Source: Chamaea fasciata (Eukaryota > Chordata > Aves > Passeriformes > Sylviidae). Taken from it: a stretch of DNA of 64,000 nt. Position 1 is the first letter of the stretch; each line of letters opens with the position of its first letter. Location: contig JARCOQ010000006.1 in NCBI GenBank assembly GCA_029207755.1, forward strand, positions 32,680,022 through 32,744,021, written 5' to 3'. Under the pieces are notes generated by a model that was not told the origin of the DNA, did no database searches, and saw only the letters and a program-made list of their open reading frames with translations. Below, in pieces: positions 1-14,056 of this stretch. The translations under genes were made by a program, and so were the position numbers.

Positions 1-820
1 TGCTGATTTGCTGGAGAGTAAGAAGGCTCTGCAGAGGGATCTGGATAGGCTGGATCACTGGGACAAAGCCAATTGTCTGAAGTTCAACAAGGACAAGTGC
101 TGAGTCCTGCACTTTTGTCACAACAACCCCATGAAGTGCTACAGGCTGGGGGAGGAGTAGTTGGAAAAATATCCAGCAGAAAAGGACTTTGAAGTGCTGG
201 TTGACAGCAGCTGAACATGATTCCAGCAGTGCCCAGGTGGCCAAGAAAGCCAATGGCATCCTGGCCTGTATTAGAAATAGTGTGCCCAGCAGAACCAAGG
301 CAGGGATTGTCCTGCATATTTGGCACTGCTGAAGCCACACATCAGGTGCTGTGTCCAGCTCTTTTCACTACATGAAAGACACTGAGGTACTGAAGCACAT
401 GCAGGGAAAGGCAATGAAACTGGTGAAGCATTTGGAGCAGAAGCTTAGCCCAGAGAAAATGAGGTTCAGGGAGACCCACATGATCCCTACAACTACCTGT
501 AAGCAGGCTGCAGTAAGGTGAGGGTCAATCTCTTCTCCCATGTCACAAGTAACAGGCCAAGAGGAAATGGCCTCAAATTATGCCAGGGGAGGTTTAGATT
601 AAGCAAAAAATGTTTTCATGGCAAAGATTGTAAAATAATGGAACAGGCTGCCCAGGAAATTAGTAAAGTCACCATCTCTGGAAGCGTTCAAAAAAACTGT
701 GGATATGGCTCTTCAGGACATGTTTTAATGATGAACATGGTGGTGGTGCTGCTAGGTTGATGGTTTGACTTGATGATTTTTAAGGTGTCTTCCATCTTTA
801 ACTATTTAACCTATGATTAT
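1..820 (+). mobile_element. CR1 LINE, 3' part (continues off the left edge)
   Basis: Plus-strand copy of a CR1 retroposon. The sequence follows the 3' part of CR1 ORF2 and the short 3' untranslated end, including caaggacaagtgctgagtcc near 90, caacaaccccatgaagtgct near 121, gcccaggtggccaagaaagc near 231 and aggaaatggcctcaaatta near 561. It ends in a diverged form of the usual tail (ttaacctatgatt, about 807-820). Frameshifts and stops break the reverse-transcriptase frame, so it is dead. The element lacks its 5' part here because the window starts inside it. Confidence 0.9.
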
Positions 821-3800
821 TTTTTAAGCTAAAATAAAAAAATTTAAACCTAATTTTAACTTAATTTAAATTTAATTTATGAAAAAACCTCCCATTTTTA
901 ACCTAGTATTCTAGAATCTTCTAGCTATTCTACTGTTTCAACCCCCACATCTATTCTGCAAAGTAATCTCCAGCTACCAAGAGTTCTTTATTTGCTGAAG
1001 CCATGCTAGCATTTACCTTTGGACTGAGTTGTTTAAGGCAGCATTTGTACTGCTACTGGACAAATTATCTGCATGGCCAGCCTTTAGAGTGTGGTGATAG
1101 TCTAAATGGTGAGGAGTGCATTCCCTCTAACGGAGTGGAAAGAAGAGGCATCAGAGATGAGAAAGCTCTCTCGGACCCAGGCTGCTCTTGGCATGAACAT
1201 AATACCAGTGTCTCTCTGTGTGTGTAGTGCTGGTGAATACGGCTAAATTCACCAGAACAAATCCCAAACATAAAAGCAGTAGCCAAAATAATAGTAGGGC
1301 TCTTGCCCTCCTCTTTCCCCCTCCCCCTGCCAAATGGACTGGGATATTCAAAAATTCAGAGCTCAAACTAAAGGAGTGCATTTGTACCAACAGTAGCCTT
1401 AGTGCTAACATAAAAATGCTATCATTTGTCGCAGGCAATTGGGTAATCTTGCCATCTGTCACCACACAGTTCACTGAAGGGTTTCTGAAGCATCTTAAAA
1501 CTGCTTTTTCAAGCTTGGTTGATCTTGTGATCACTGTGTAACTGAAGTCTAGTTATTTTGGTTTGTAATCAGTCTACAAAGCCTTCCATGTCCTCTCAAT
1601 AATTAAAATAGCAACTACGAATACATTTCACTGCAAACACTTGAAAAAACCTCATCACTAGTTTACACTGTGTAAAACATTTTGCAATCATCTTCAGGAA
1701 GAAGTTGCCCATTTGTTGTGCATGCTCCTTTCTCAAGCTAGCAATTCCATGCTTTACGCATTACCTTTACAAGGAACTTGTTCTTGAGAAATACACTGTA
1801 TTATCACTTCAAAACCTTCTCCAAGACTCTTGCATCCAAAAAGAAATCAGTCCCTTATTAGTAGGTGGTGAAGGATGGATAATTTATGTAACTAAGTGGC
1901 AGAACTAGAACTGTGAGGGCTGACAACTACCTGCTGCATTCAACTGCATACTGGCTGCATTTGCTGCCTTGCTCAATATCTCAAAGTTCTTTTCTGCCAA
2001 AATTAGGAGAGGCACAAAAAAAAAACTGTAACAGAAAACCAACTAATGTAGCTGTTCTACCATTTAGCAAGAACTGGACTTGTCTGAATTATTTTCCCCT
2101 CTTCTCATGCGTTTGAACGCTGAGGATAGGACAGCTAGTTCATAAAGGAAATGGACAGGTATCAGCATGATCTAGTATCCAGTGTAGCTTTGAAAGAAAA
2201 CAAAGTTTAGATCAGATATGAATATACACACAATGTTGGGGCTTATGACTATCAGAATTAATTTTTCTTTGTCAAAAAGGGTAGCAATATACAGTAAAAG
2301 CCAGAGAAACTTATTTATTGTTCTGGTCAGAATTCAAGGTTGTCTCTATCATAACTTACCAGGATCAATCACTTTTCCTGAAGTATTATAAGTGACAAAC
2401 ATGTTCACATGAAACACAAAGGGCATAGCAAGCACCCTGTGAGCTGTGCAGGTAAAAGAATCATAAGGATGCACAAACAAACCATACACATACAAGCAGA
2501 GGCTTTATTCACTGAAGCAGTCCTACAGTAATGGAAGAAGTAGCCCTCTGAAGTACCAGCCGTAAGTGCCAGCAAGTCAAGACTTTCCATTCTGAATACA
2601 GCAACTTGCTCTCTGCAGGAAAAAAGTCTAAATGTGACACAGGGCATTTCAGGAGAACAAGAATTCACAGGTAAGAGGATTGTTTTAAGTAGAAAGAAGA
2701 AACAGAGTTGCCTGAATTGGGAAATGGACTTCCAATGTTCCTCCAGCTTTTAGACAGAGTAATAGCAACAGATGAAAAATTAACACTAGACAGTATAAAG
2801 AAAAAACACTGGCTGTCTCTAAAGAGCAATCATCTCCCCAAAACCTCTGGGGATAAGGACTATGGCATATGTTCTCTGAACATAAAGAACTCAACACCTA
2901 GGGGAAGCTGGCAAGAGGAACTGAATGATATTGGCGACCCTCCTTCACTTCTCCCATGTGTTTTACAAGGTATGGTAATCAAGTCTTATTATTCATGAAG
3001 CTGTGCTTGAAGATGAGCTCCTTGCTAAGTTATTGAACTCATGTTCCAGGACTGCCACTGATACATATTTCTCGGTGCTGATATTTTCAAACCATGATTT
3101 AAAAACTGCTTCCTTAAAATTAATTGAAAAATCTTTATGCACACTTGAACATAAGGAAAAGTGAACATAATCTATATTTAAAGCAATGCAAAAAGATTAT
3201 AATTTAAACTAAGCAAATTGCAATTATTGCTCAATCTTGTTGAAGGATTATCTTCTATTTCATCTCCCTGTTGGCAATACATTTTAAAATGAAATATTTG
3301 AACACTGAAGTGGTTTTTAAAATTATCTTCCATGTATTTTTCTTGCAGCCATAATTAGAATCTAAACCTATTTTATTCTGAAGGACCTGAAGTGGACCAG
3401 AAGATGTGCAAATGAACTGTCAGTGATTTGCATTCATTTGCTTTTTTCTAAGATAATAGGATACCTTGGATGTTGCTGCAGATCAAATAGTGAATTAAAA
3501 ATAGTTAATTAAAATTTTAAATAAAGTGAATTAAAAGTTACAAAGACAAGTTCCTTATTTATTACCGTTTTTCTCAAATCAATAAAACCCCTGTTATTTC
3601 TAAATTTAAAATAACTTTAAAGTACATGCTTTGGAGCACCTTCAAAAGATTAGTCACCAGTAGCATCATATAAAAGTTGCCGAACATATACACTGAATGT
3701 AAGACATTTTAGTATAGTGCTATATGAAAAACTTAGTAATACCTATCAAGACCAATACAGTAACTGAAAAACTGTTATTTTCCCTTTTATCCTGAACAGT

Positions 3801-6709
3801 TGAATGGCTCCATTGATTTTACTGTTTCATCTGCAAAAAAAATCTGACCTGTCTAGTCTATTCCTCATTTTCTCTTGGAACCTTTTAACAATGAATTTGC
3901 AAAACATCAAAAAAAAATTTGCCTAGAAAAAATAAAACAACAAAGGTATATCAGCTATCTACTGTGGATAAACTTACCCTCTTTGACTGCAAATCAAAGA
4001 TGATTACAAGGCACTTTAAAGTATTGTTGCATTTGAACTGTTAAGAAAAATGTTTGGTAGTCTTGGTGTAAATATTTTTATTATATTCACCCCAGGATGG
4101 AACATTTATTCCTCTGAAAACTTGCACGGCTAGATGTCTCATTTCAGTTGTCAAGCCAGGGACTTTTATGTAACAATGGTCTGATTCTGTCAACTGCATT
4201 ATACAAGGCACATTCAAAGCTTAAGGGAGAAACCAGATTTCTTAAAACACAAACAAAGATATTTTTCAGTAGCCTCTCATTTAAATAAGATGTATCTATT
4301 ATGTCTGGTTTCAGATTTGCCCATCTATTCTGAGGAGCAGCAAACCTTTGTAATAGTCTCCATTATACCTAAAGAGTCTTTAGCATTATCCTGGGCTTTC
4401 TCCTCAACTTTTTTTTTTTTTTCCCCCAGCTGATGTTGTTCAGTCTAAAAAGATGGTGAACAATCATTACAAGTACAGAAATGATGGGGAAGGGCATATT
4501 GGACTGTGGACTCTTTTGAGGCAAGGGTTGTTTTGTTCATACAAAGGCAGGAAAAACATTCTGTGAATTTTGGACTTCTAGTTAATGAAGTCATAATCAA
4601 TGATTTTAAATATTGTGGGGGAGAAGAAAATTTCCTTGATTTACACACATCAAGACCAGGCTAACAACTTTTCTGTATTCCCTCAGGGATGTCTTTATTT
4701 TATTGTTTCTCATTCTATAACTCTTCCCTTTTCCTCCTTTAACTTGCTTTCTAGAAAAAAACTGAGGCTCATATTTGTCATATTTTAGGGTTTTTTTCAG
4801 AACTCCAGCAGAAGTCTTGCTTTGTCCTTTAGATCACAGCCCCACAATGTTAAGAAAAGCAATGACAATGTAATGTCTCAAAATTAATCGGAAACACCTT
4901 TCTTAGGTAAGAGCACTGATGAAGCGATCCAACCCTTTTTTACAGTTCAAAAGCCTTATTTGTTACAGAGAAATCAACCACCCCAAACCCAAACCCAACA
5001 AAACCAGCACAAATCTCTTGAAGGATATAATTAAGTGGCACTATATGATCATGCATAGCCTATTTGCATGTTGATGGCACAGAGAAGTGCAGTCTGAGCA
5101 AAAGATTTATGAACCAATGGAAAAAAAACCAGGGGCCAATTAACGGAATGTTCAAAGGACACACCGAGCTGGGAGTTTATACTATATAGTGAATCACTTG
5201 TGTTGCATATTTCCATCTCATGACTGGCTAAAAAAGATCAAAGCTTTTTCTATTCCATATTAAGAATGACAGAACATTACAGCAAACATGCAATAAGGAT
5301 AAATGTAATAAGCTTTAATAAAAGATGATAATAAGGCTTGATAAGAACTTTTGGAATGTCACCAAATCTGAAATGTAAGATGAAAGCATCTGCATGTAGA
5401 GATTGTAGTATGTTATTTGGAACCCCACGGAGCTAAACTGTGATTAGAACTCCATATTTTTCCATAAATTAGCTTTTGTTTTGAATTTCCTGCTGAGATC
5501 ATATGCAAGTTGATTGAACGTGCAAGTCAATATATAGGTTTTCTAATCCTTTGCTGTTTTTTAGGCTTCATGAGATCCCAATTACAGCAGTCCACTTGTA
5601 GATCAAAGGTACGTGATTGAGGCCAAAAGAAAATAACCTATAACCTCTTTACAAAACTTCTTCATGGTGATTTAGACCTCTCCATGGTAATTACCACTCA
5701 CCTACCCAAACCACGCAATTATGTAGATGCATAAGCCAATCACTACATGCAGATCAACTTGCAAGCCCATAGAATTTCCACTTGAATTTGTATTAAAAAC
5801 AGAATGGACATGCTGAACTCATCTTCAAGGAGGCCTTTTTATACAACTCTACCTTACCTCAACACCTCCAGTGTAAACTTGTAAGCCATTAGCTATCTGC
5901 ATAAGCAAATAACCTCATGCAAACCCTCGGTCCAAAACCCCAAGGTTAACAACAGCTCAGTGATTGCAGACATCTTCTTATTGAAATATCACTACCACTC
6001 TAGGGACTGGCTATTAGATACAGCTTCCTTTATTATATCATCATTAATATGTTTTATGTGCATTGGAATAACATACCATATTCCTCCACTAAAGGTAAAT
6101 TTGTTTCTTATGAGACTATTCCTGTAAGCAAAGTTATACTGTAGGTACAGGGAAAATACTACCAACAGAAGCAATAATTTACCATACATTATTTATGGAA
6201 GGAAACTGACATAAAGACAAACTTACCATTGTCTGTAAAGCTAGTGAATTGCTTGCAAGTCAGTTTGTAAACCACTTTATATTTTGTATCAGTTATCTAC
6301 GCCTTAGAAAAAATAAGTTAGGATTACAGTTTCACATTGTTTTTTTTTTTCTTTCCCTTTAAAGTTAAATCAGCCACAACACTGCACAGTAAAATCTTAC
6401 AGGTGATCTTAAGAATAGCCACTCTCAGCTCTAGAGTAATGGTCACTTATAAAATTGATGGAGAAAACCAACCCACCCCCCCAACATTACTGCTTCTACA
6501 GAACTAGTAAAAGAGATCCATTTGTGTGACCCTATTTTATCAAATATTGTCAAAACCACTCTGGTTTTGTTTTATCATTTTTATTATTGAGCAAAAACAA
6601 GCTTTTGAAATGCAAATGTCCACGTTATCTAAAGAGCTGTAGTATATTTCTTTTTCCTGGATTACAAAACTACAAAGGCTGCTATAGGTAACAATTCCCA
6701 AGTGACAGT

Positions 6710-6712
<3 letters not shown>

Positions 6713-6752
<40 letters not shown>
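6713..6752 (+). repeat. Homopolymer run of 40 T
   Basis: Uninterrupted T40 in the intron; it would read as A40 on the strand in which TENM3 is transcribed. No AATAAA signal lies at a sensible distance upstream on the minus strand, so it is not clearly the tail of a retroposed transcript. Length may be inexact because of sequencing slippage. Confidence 0.9.
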
Positions 6753-6753
<1 letters not shown>

Positions 6754-9700
6754 TGAATAAAATTGTCCAAAGTGGTATCAATTTCCTGTCTACTTCAGAG
6801 GACATCTAACTTTCATCCATAATTAATCCCTGCAGTGGGGTAATTACATCCATATAAAACCCATGTGTTCTTGTGATCTCAGCCATAAATGTAATATCAA
6901 ATGGTATTGCTTAAAGCAAGGTTGGACACATGTACTCGACCTTTTCATTTTATAGTGTTTGTGTATGGAGAGGTGTACCAAAATCTCATCTAAGTCAGAC
7001 ATTTTTAACAGTGTGCATTTTTTTTAAAGCATTCAAAAAGAGAACAAGCAGTTCTTTTCACAGAAAAAAACCCAAAACAAAACAAGAAAAGATCTCAGTT
7101 TACAGAAAAGATACAATTTCTACACAAAACTACCAGCTTTAATACATGTATTGTAGTTCAAATATCCCAGAAGACAGCACCGGTCTAAAAGCAGGCTTCT
7201 TTCTTCACAGGCATGAGGTAGAAATTATTTGAAACTACCAGCTAAGAAGATTAATCCTAAGTCCTCAACATGTCAAGTAATCACTCAAGCAAATATCTGC
7301 TTTGCAAAATCATTCATTAAACAAAAACTTTCATTCGAAGCATTACACACCTTGGCCTATTACTAAAATACACTACATGCTTACCTGGATAAAATACAAA
7401 GAACACCTCTTAAACTCTTCATCAAAAACCAGTGCATTTTAACTGAATTCCTCATTTGTCTGAAAAACTGCCAATATTTGGGAGTCTGTCAGAAGACTAG
7501 AGGAGGAGTGCAGAAGGACACACATCTCTATAAAACTTTCTTGCAAGAGACTTGAGTTTTCCTGAAAGCAGCATCCAGATTTTGGAAAAACATCACACTG
7601 CTTCACAATATGACATGTGGGACTTATGGGCTATGACATAACCATGTTATCTTGCAGTATATTACTACACCTCTTCTATTGCCAGAATTACTGAGCTTCA
7701 ATTTTCTCCACTGGGCAAAAGTGCTAGGGTGACAGGACTATTTGCCAAAAAGCTTTGTGGTAAATCTTAATTAGAATACAAGCCTTTGGAGCAGAGGTGT
7801 GCCTTGACAGATTAACTTTTTTAATCCCTTGAAATCTTGTCAAGTCTCTTTTAACCTCCTGATTGTCAGCTACATGTTCCTACATCCTTTCGTGTGAGGA
7901 TTATCTTTCTCAATGAACGTTTTATTCTCAGTGCCACTAACAATAATAGCAAGTGACATCCACAACACCAATCAACTATGAATTCCCTACACTCCTGAAC
8001 CAGTAATATTATGCTTTGCACTTAATCTGGAACACAGCAACAAGATCTTTATTTTAAAAACATCAGCCAAAGGCATTATCCACAATAGTATTCTTGCAAG
8101 AGACAAGAAAATATATTTCATGTTTATGCTTCATGTTGGATGTTCAACATGATTAGATTTTGTACTATTTCAAAAGAGATGCTAAAAACACTTCCAGCCC
8201 AACACTTACCACCCAATCAGGTGGTAAAGCACAATAACTTAATTTTTGGACTAATCGTTCTATCTCGGTCTCCCCGTCTTGAAAGAAAGAATGTGGTGAA
8301 CATAAGAAATTACATTATTATTTACAGAGTATTTCCACTCTAAGGAAGTCAAATTCGCTCATCGCCAAAGCTGTAAACATTATATGAAACTCATACAGAT
8401 ATCTAAAGTTGATAGCTTTGGGGTACCAAGAAAAATAATTTGATCACATGTTAGACAGAGCTGAAAACCTCTGGAATGCACAAAGTCATGGAAGTCCTAG
8501 CTGCAATACTAAGTCTAATTTTAGAGCAAAAAACCAGTGTGGAAAGTCACATTTGTATGTGAATACTGCCATTTACCAAGCACATGTCAGGAATGAGTGA
8601 AAAGAGTTGCCTGAACAAATATTAGTTATTACTTAGGCAAGGGCTACATTTACCAATTATCTGGCTTTCATGATTGCATTTTTAAAGATTTTTAAATACT
8701 GAAACAGAAGTAGCATGTTAGTACTTCAGACTTCAAGGACTGTGCTAAGGTCCATTCAGGAGTTAAAATCCTTCAGAAGTTTCAGGAGGTGGTTTTCTAG
8801 CTGCTACATAAATGTGCTGTACGACATTCACCACACACTGAAGGCCCAGTTGAAGCGACTACACACCCTTTGGCCTCTGCCTTCTAGTTAGGCTACATAC
8901 CTGCTCTTCTGGCAGGAGAGAGCAACATGTGGCACTGATGTCTAAAAACCACAGGCAGGCAGATTTTGCCAGGCGCAGAGCAGAGCCACACATGCTGGGA
9001 AGGCAGAGCCCTACATGTGGCACTGCCATCAGAGGCAGCCAGCTTCTGGCTGCCCCTGACACTTGCAGCCAAGAGAAATCTGGAAACATTCCTTCTGGAC
9101 AGAAGAGAGACATCACTATGCACCTAATCCACAGCTTCTTCATTTGAGAGGCAGCCACTTCCAAATCCCACCAAGCTTTAATTTTGAAAAAAAAAAGGCG
9201 AAAAGGAACATTGCTGCTGCCTCCAAGTGCACTAGACACACGAAACATCCCCTAAAAGCCCCTTGGATTGTTAAAATGAGTAGTGAGTCTACACTTTGCA
9301 AGAACTGATGTACTTTCAACAGTGCTGGAGACACTGGCTGTCTTCACAAATCCAGATATAGGCACACAGTGAGTGGTTCTGCTAAGTGCATGGTGTGATC
9401 AGACAACGCTAAAGAACTGTGCTTAGATAGCTGGCATGCTTTCTCAGAAAGGTTTACACAAGAGAAGATTCCCTGCTGTAGATTTTTGCATGGTAGTTTG
9501 AATACATTGTGATAGGTAGATCTGTTAAACTGTAAAATCTCTGAGCAATTCCTTCAGATGATGACAACAGATCAAAAGGAAAACTCTTTTTTTTTTTTTT
9601 TAAGAATGAGGTCTATAAATATATTAGTTTACCTCAAGGCTTTACATTGTTGGAAAAACAAATGGGCTGAGAGCATAAACCTAGCTAACTGTAAAAATCT

Positions 9701-12020
9701 GCCACATATCTGTAGACAGGGAACATATTTCCAACCCACACACCTCAGTGAAGCTCCAGACATAGCTAAGGTCCCAGCAAACCTGAGTGAAGCAGACAGA
9801 AATAGGAAGAGAATGACGAAAGCCAAAAGTTCTTGATGAAACTCTCAGTGACAATAGTATTACAACACTCAAAATTAAATGTATGTCAAAAAGAAAAACA
9901 GTTTCTGTAAACATATAATGAAAGGTAATGTGATAAATGGCAATTAAACTATATTCTCCCTCATGCCTGTTAATTACAATACCTATGCTGGGTATTGTAA
10001 TAAAAATTCCATTTAAATGGCATCATAAATTAAGTTGTTTTCCTTATTCCTGGCAGTAACTGAGCTTTAAAAACAGCAGAATAATATTAACTTGGCATTG
10101 CAATCAAAAAGAAATATTATATTGTTCTTTACTGATAAAGTAGAATAGATTCTTAGGTATATTTAGCCATTGCTTCAGTCACAAAATTCACTTCTATAAC
10201 TGCCATGGCTGTAAATCAATTAGTTTTGGGGGAGAGTTGTTCTGCCCTACTATGACTTCTGCCACTGAACAGGAAGGGCAGGTGGTTCTCCACAATCTGG
10301 GAAGAGATGTGAATGCCAGCAGCTGTCACACTGAATCCTGAGTAATATGGGAGAACCACAGATAACAAACTCAGAAACAGAAGACGCTGAAGACATAGGA
10401 AGTTAGCCTCAGCCTACAGAAACAGACAATTTAATAATTTTTAATAATTACTTAAAACTCACCTCAGAGAGTTACACACTATCTTTCACACTTTGCATGC
10501 TTCTGATGTGTCAGTCTCCTCTAATAATGAAACTTGTTTGCTATTTTTCCTAGACACTTCCATATTTTTCTTCTCTTTCTACCTTAAAACCTCTTAAGTT
10601 GGTCTGTTCTTATTCTCAGGAAGTTTTTGAGATAACTCTGAAGACAGTTGTCCATTATTAGAAATATACTAGTACAAAATGTTCAGATTATTTTTAGTAT
10701 TTTGGGATGATAAAACACTAACATTTTTAGATAGACAAAAAGCATGAGTGCTTGTTACAGTAACAGCCGAGTAAGAACAGTGTGGCTATTTTTATACACT
10801 GTAGAAAATATGAATTATCTGTAATTATCAAACATAGCTTTCTAGTCTGGTATCTTTTCCATTCATATTTCATTTGAAATTTGCATTATGATTGTATAGT
10901 CATATGTGTCGTAGCAGAACCCAAGTTTACTACTGTGTCTCATAGAATGAAGTACCATCAATTCTCCCATGCATGATTTCCCAGAAAATATTTCATCTGT
11001 TAAGTCTAAATGTTAGCTTTCTTTTCTGTCCAAAATGGATTTGTTTAAATAGTAAAAAAATACTGATAGATAAAGAAAGTGGTAATAAAAAAATGATAAA
11101 GGCAATAGTGACAAAAATAATCATGTGGCCTTTTAAATGAAATAAAATTCCTTCTTTCCTTTTTTTTGTTTTTCTTATTACAGAAGAGATGCCCTTCTGA
11201 CATGTAAATACTTGCTTTATCACAATGAATAGCTGGCTGGTGTATATTCGTGTTCTGACCACTGACTGCTGAGATAAGGCTAACAAAATGATGAGTCCCA
11301 AGTTACACAAAGAGTAAAATGCTCAATGACTTGAAAGTACGACAGGTTGTTGTGAAGCAGTCAGGACTGGAAAAGCCTGACTAAATAGCTCAGGTCCTAT
11401 TGTGCATTCAAATGATGTTTTACGTTCATGGAAACTTATTCAGCAGACATAAGACAAAATTCATGACAGACGCATGCAATTTTTCAGACTACAACTCTTC
11501 ACGCACAGTTGACTGAATCCAGTACTGTGCAGTTCCAGCGCTGACTGAGGAACTGAACTGCTCCCCTCTTCAGTTCCATGTACAGTGAAAATGGCAGTAA
11601 TTTCTTCTATTGATTTAGACAATGTCAAGACGGTGCCATTAGCAATGGAGAATCAATTGCTAGAGCAACTCCTGGGGAAGAAAGAGGGGCTCTGAGGTCC
11701 CCAAATTCTCATTAATTTCATCCATTAATTGCTGAATCCACACTACAGCAGAAATAATTAGTACAGTACAAATCGGTTTGTTAATACAGCTGGTTGGAGT
11801 CTGTGATATGCAACAACATATTGGAAACAACTCTCGACTGGCTAATTCTCTATAATTACACAGTAGATTTTTCTGTTGGGAAAAAATCATGTCTAAGAAG
11901 AACAAGCTCCTTCCCTTAGTAAAACCCAAGTGGACAAGGAAGATCCCAAAACGTGGAATTAAAGGATGGTGGTTACATATGAAACTCTGACTTGGTGCTC
12001 ATTTTTGACCTAGGAGGTGC

Positions 12021-12067
12021 TTTTCAGAACTTTCTTTCAGAACTTTCCTTTCATTCATTCATTCATT
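12021..12067 (+). repeat. Short tandem repeats: duplicated tttcagaacttt followed by (ATTC)n
   Basis: The 12-mer tttcagaacttt occurs twice in a row, followed by about four copies of ATTC. This is a simple-sequence tract without other features. Confidence 0.75.
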
Positions 12068-13667
12068 TGCGGCAAGTGATGGATGCTGAAGGAGGCAATA
12101 AGCCATGGAGAAACAAAAGACTAAGTTCTGTGTTGTCTCCACATTGTAAAACTGAATTCTGTTTCTGGCTTTCACATGGACTCTCCGTAAAAGTTGGTTA
12201 AAACTGTTAATGTCTATATAGAAAGAGGTCAAACAAAGGCAATGTCATTCTTCTTACTCTTTAAAGGCTTATATTTCGTACTGTTCTTCCTAGTCTTCCA
12301 AATAGGTACAAAGATTCTAAAATCTTCATGTTGGAAAAAGAAGGTTGCTTTTTTCCTTGGTTGCAAACCTGATTACAGACAGAAGTTGGGCAAATGAGCA
12401 GCTTAAAGAAATTCCAGTGTTAACTTGATCCCTAAATGAGGCAGCTTAAATTCTTTACTCCCCATTTTGTAATCCATTATTTCAGGGAGCTTTTCTTTGA
12501 ATCCTTTACTTTAAACTAGAGCTATTTTTAATTCCTGTCTTCTCTGTGTTGGTACAATATCTTTTGGTTCAGCACCTGCATGTTTCTGTTGCTTTACTTC
12601 CTTCTCAACCATTTAACAGTAGATGAAGCCTCTATGCCAAAGGACGAACATTTTCCACAACTCCCTTCTATTTTCTCTAAAAATGAATTAATTAATTGTC
12701 TAATTGGCAGGAATAGTAAGCTTAAATATTTTGTACATTGCAGAATGGTTGAGAGAGACTATGAGGGCTAGAAATGCAAGAACGCATGGGAAGGCTTTCC
12801 TTTAGACTAAAATAACATTTTCAATTCCTTGTGATCACCAAGACTGCATGAAGTGGCTTTAGAGTGTAGTGTTTGCTCTGGTCTGTACCCATGCTGACAC
12901 TCTCTGCTCTCACCTCATCTTTGCAGACTTTGTAAACATAGGAGTCTTTCCTGTCAGAGTGATGGAAGAAGTGCAAGACATACCAGACTCTTGATGCAGC
13001 TCCTTCCTCTGGCTGGGCTAATTGACGGAGCAGTAATTGACTGAGCACTTCTGCAAAGGCAGACATGAAGTCTAGCAAACTGTCTCTTCTGCCTTATGTC
13101 GCCTGAGCAGAGGCAGCAAGATCTCAAGTCACTTTCTCTACCCCATACTCACTGTAACTAAAATAAGCCTGGGCATGACATGTTCATCTCTCTGCAATCC
13201 TGAGAAGGGCTGGGTTACACCACCACTCACTAGAGGAGCGGGTTATTTGTCCTTCAGTCTGCAGCTGCCACAGTCACACAATGGACATCAGCCACACCTG
13301 ATCAACACGTACTGGTGTATTTTGCCGCAATCGTGATGCAAAATGAGTGATTTCCCAGCTCTTGACAGTGAAACTTCATATTGAATTCCTTCTTTCATGC
13401 AAATGCTACAAGGTGGGTAGCATTTTCACACTGGTGGCAACATATTTCTGTGAAGTTCAAAACATGTCTATACTAATGTGGCATGTCACCTCAGCTGCTG
13501 TAAATTTCAGCAGAGATGTCAGACCACTGTATTGGAGGCATGTCATAGGGTGCTAGAAGTCACACAATACTGTGATCCTTCCCTTCTTTTTATGCTACAA
13601 CCGATTTCCTACTCAGTCATTTCCCTTTCACACCTATGTTATGAACATGCCTCCTCTGTCTCCTCTG

Positions 13668-14056
13668 AAGACAGGCTAAAAGTGAGTTGGGGTTGCTCAC
13701 CTTGAAGAAGAGAAGGCTCTGGGGAGACCTTACAGCAGCCTTCTATTACCTAAAGGGGACCTGAAAGAGACCTGGAGAGGGACTTCTCACAAAAACAGGA
13801 GAAAGGGGAAGGGCTTTAACTGAAATAGGACAGGTTTAGATTAGATATTAGGCAGAAATTCTTTGCTGTGTGGTGGTCAGACCATGGAACAGGTTGCCCA
13901 GAGAAGTTGTTGATGCCCTATCCCTGGATGTATTCAAAGTCAGGTTGGATGGCGCTTTGAGCAACCTGGTCTAGCACAAGGTGCCCTTGTCCATGGCAGG
14001 GGGTCTGGAACTAAATTATCTTAAATATCTCTTCCAACCCAAACCCTTCTATGAAA
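13668..14056 (+). mobile_element. CR1 LINE, 5'-truncated 3' end
   Basis: Plus-strand CR1 end of about 390 bp. Recognisable landmarks are aagagaaggctctggggaga near 13708, gacaggtttagattagatat near 13829, accatggaacaggttgccca near 13881, the ggttggatggcgctttgagc stretch near 13943, and the terminal cttccaacccaaacccttct followed by atgaaat. It belongs to the same broad CR1 type as the copy at 51445-52650 and differs from the type at 1-820. It is severely 5' truncated, as is usual for CR1. Confidence 0.9.

Larger units (their letters stand above)
821..13667. other. TENM3 intron (downstream of the transmembrane exon), first part
   Basis: Intronic DNA of the minus-strand gene. It holds no recognisable exon, RNA gene or young repeat. 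Open frames here (for example 1151-1534 minus and 1218-1541 plus, which overlap each other) show no domain and are probably chance. Near 5040-5200 there is a block with an octamer motif (ATTTGCAT, 5062-5069) and nearby promoter-like words, which could be a conserved non-coding element. The stretch 8870-9060 is richer in G and C than its surroundings and holds a repeated 13-mer. Confidence 0.75.

Noticed and set aside
1151..1541. Overlapping open frames of 127 codons (minus) and 107 codons (plus)
   Set aside because: Both frames open over the same bases with hydrophobic or low-complexity content; no family match. Chance openness.
1880..1925. MIR-like words (aactaagtggcagaactaga)
   Set aside because: Match too short and isolated, with no supporting flank; unlike the better candidate at 39575.
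8859..9248. 129-codon minus-strand frame as a possible TENM3 exon
   Set aside because: The translation does not resemble any teneurin segment, and no acceptor and donor pair with the right phase is evident.
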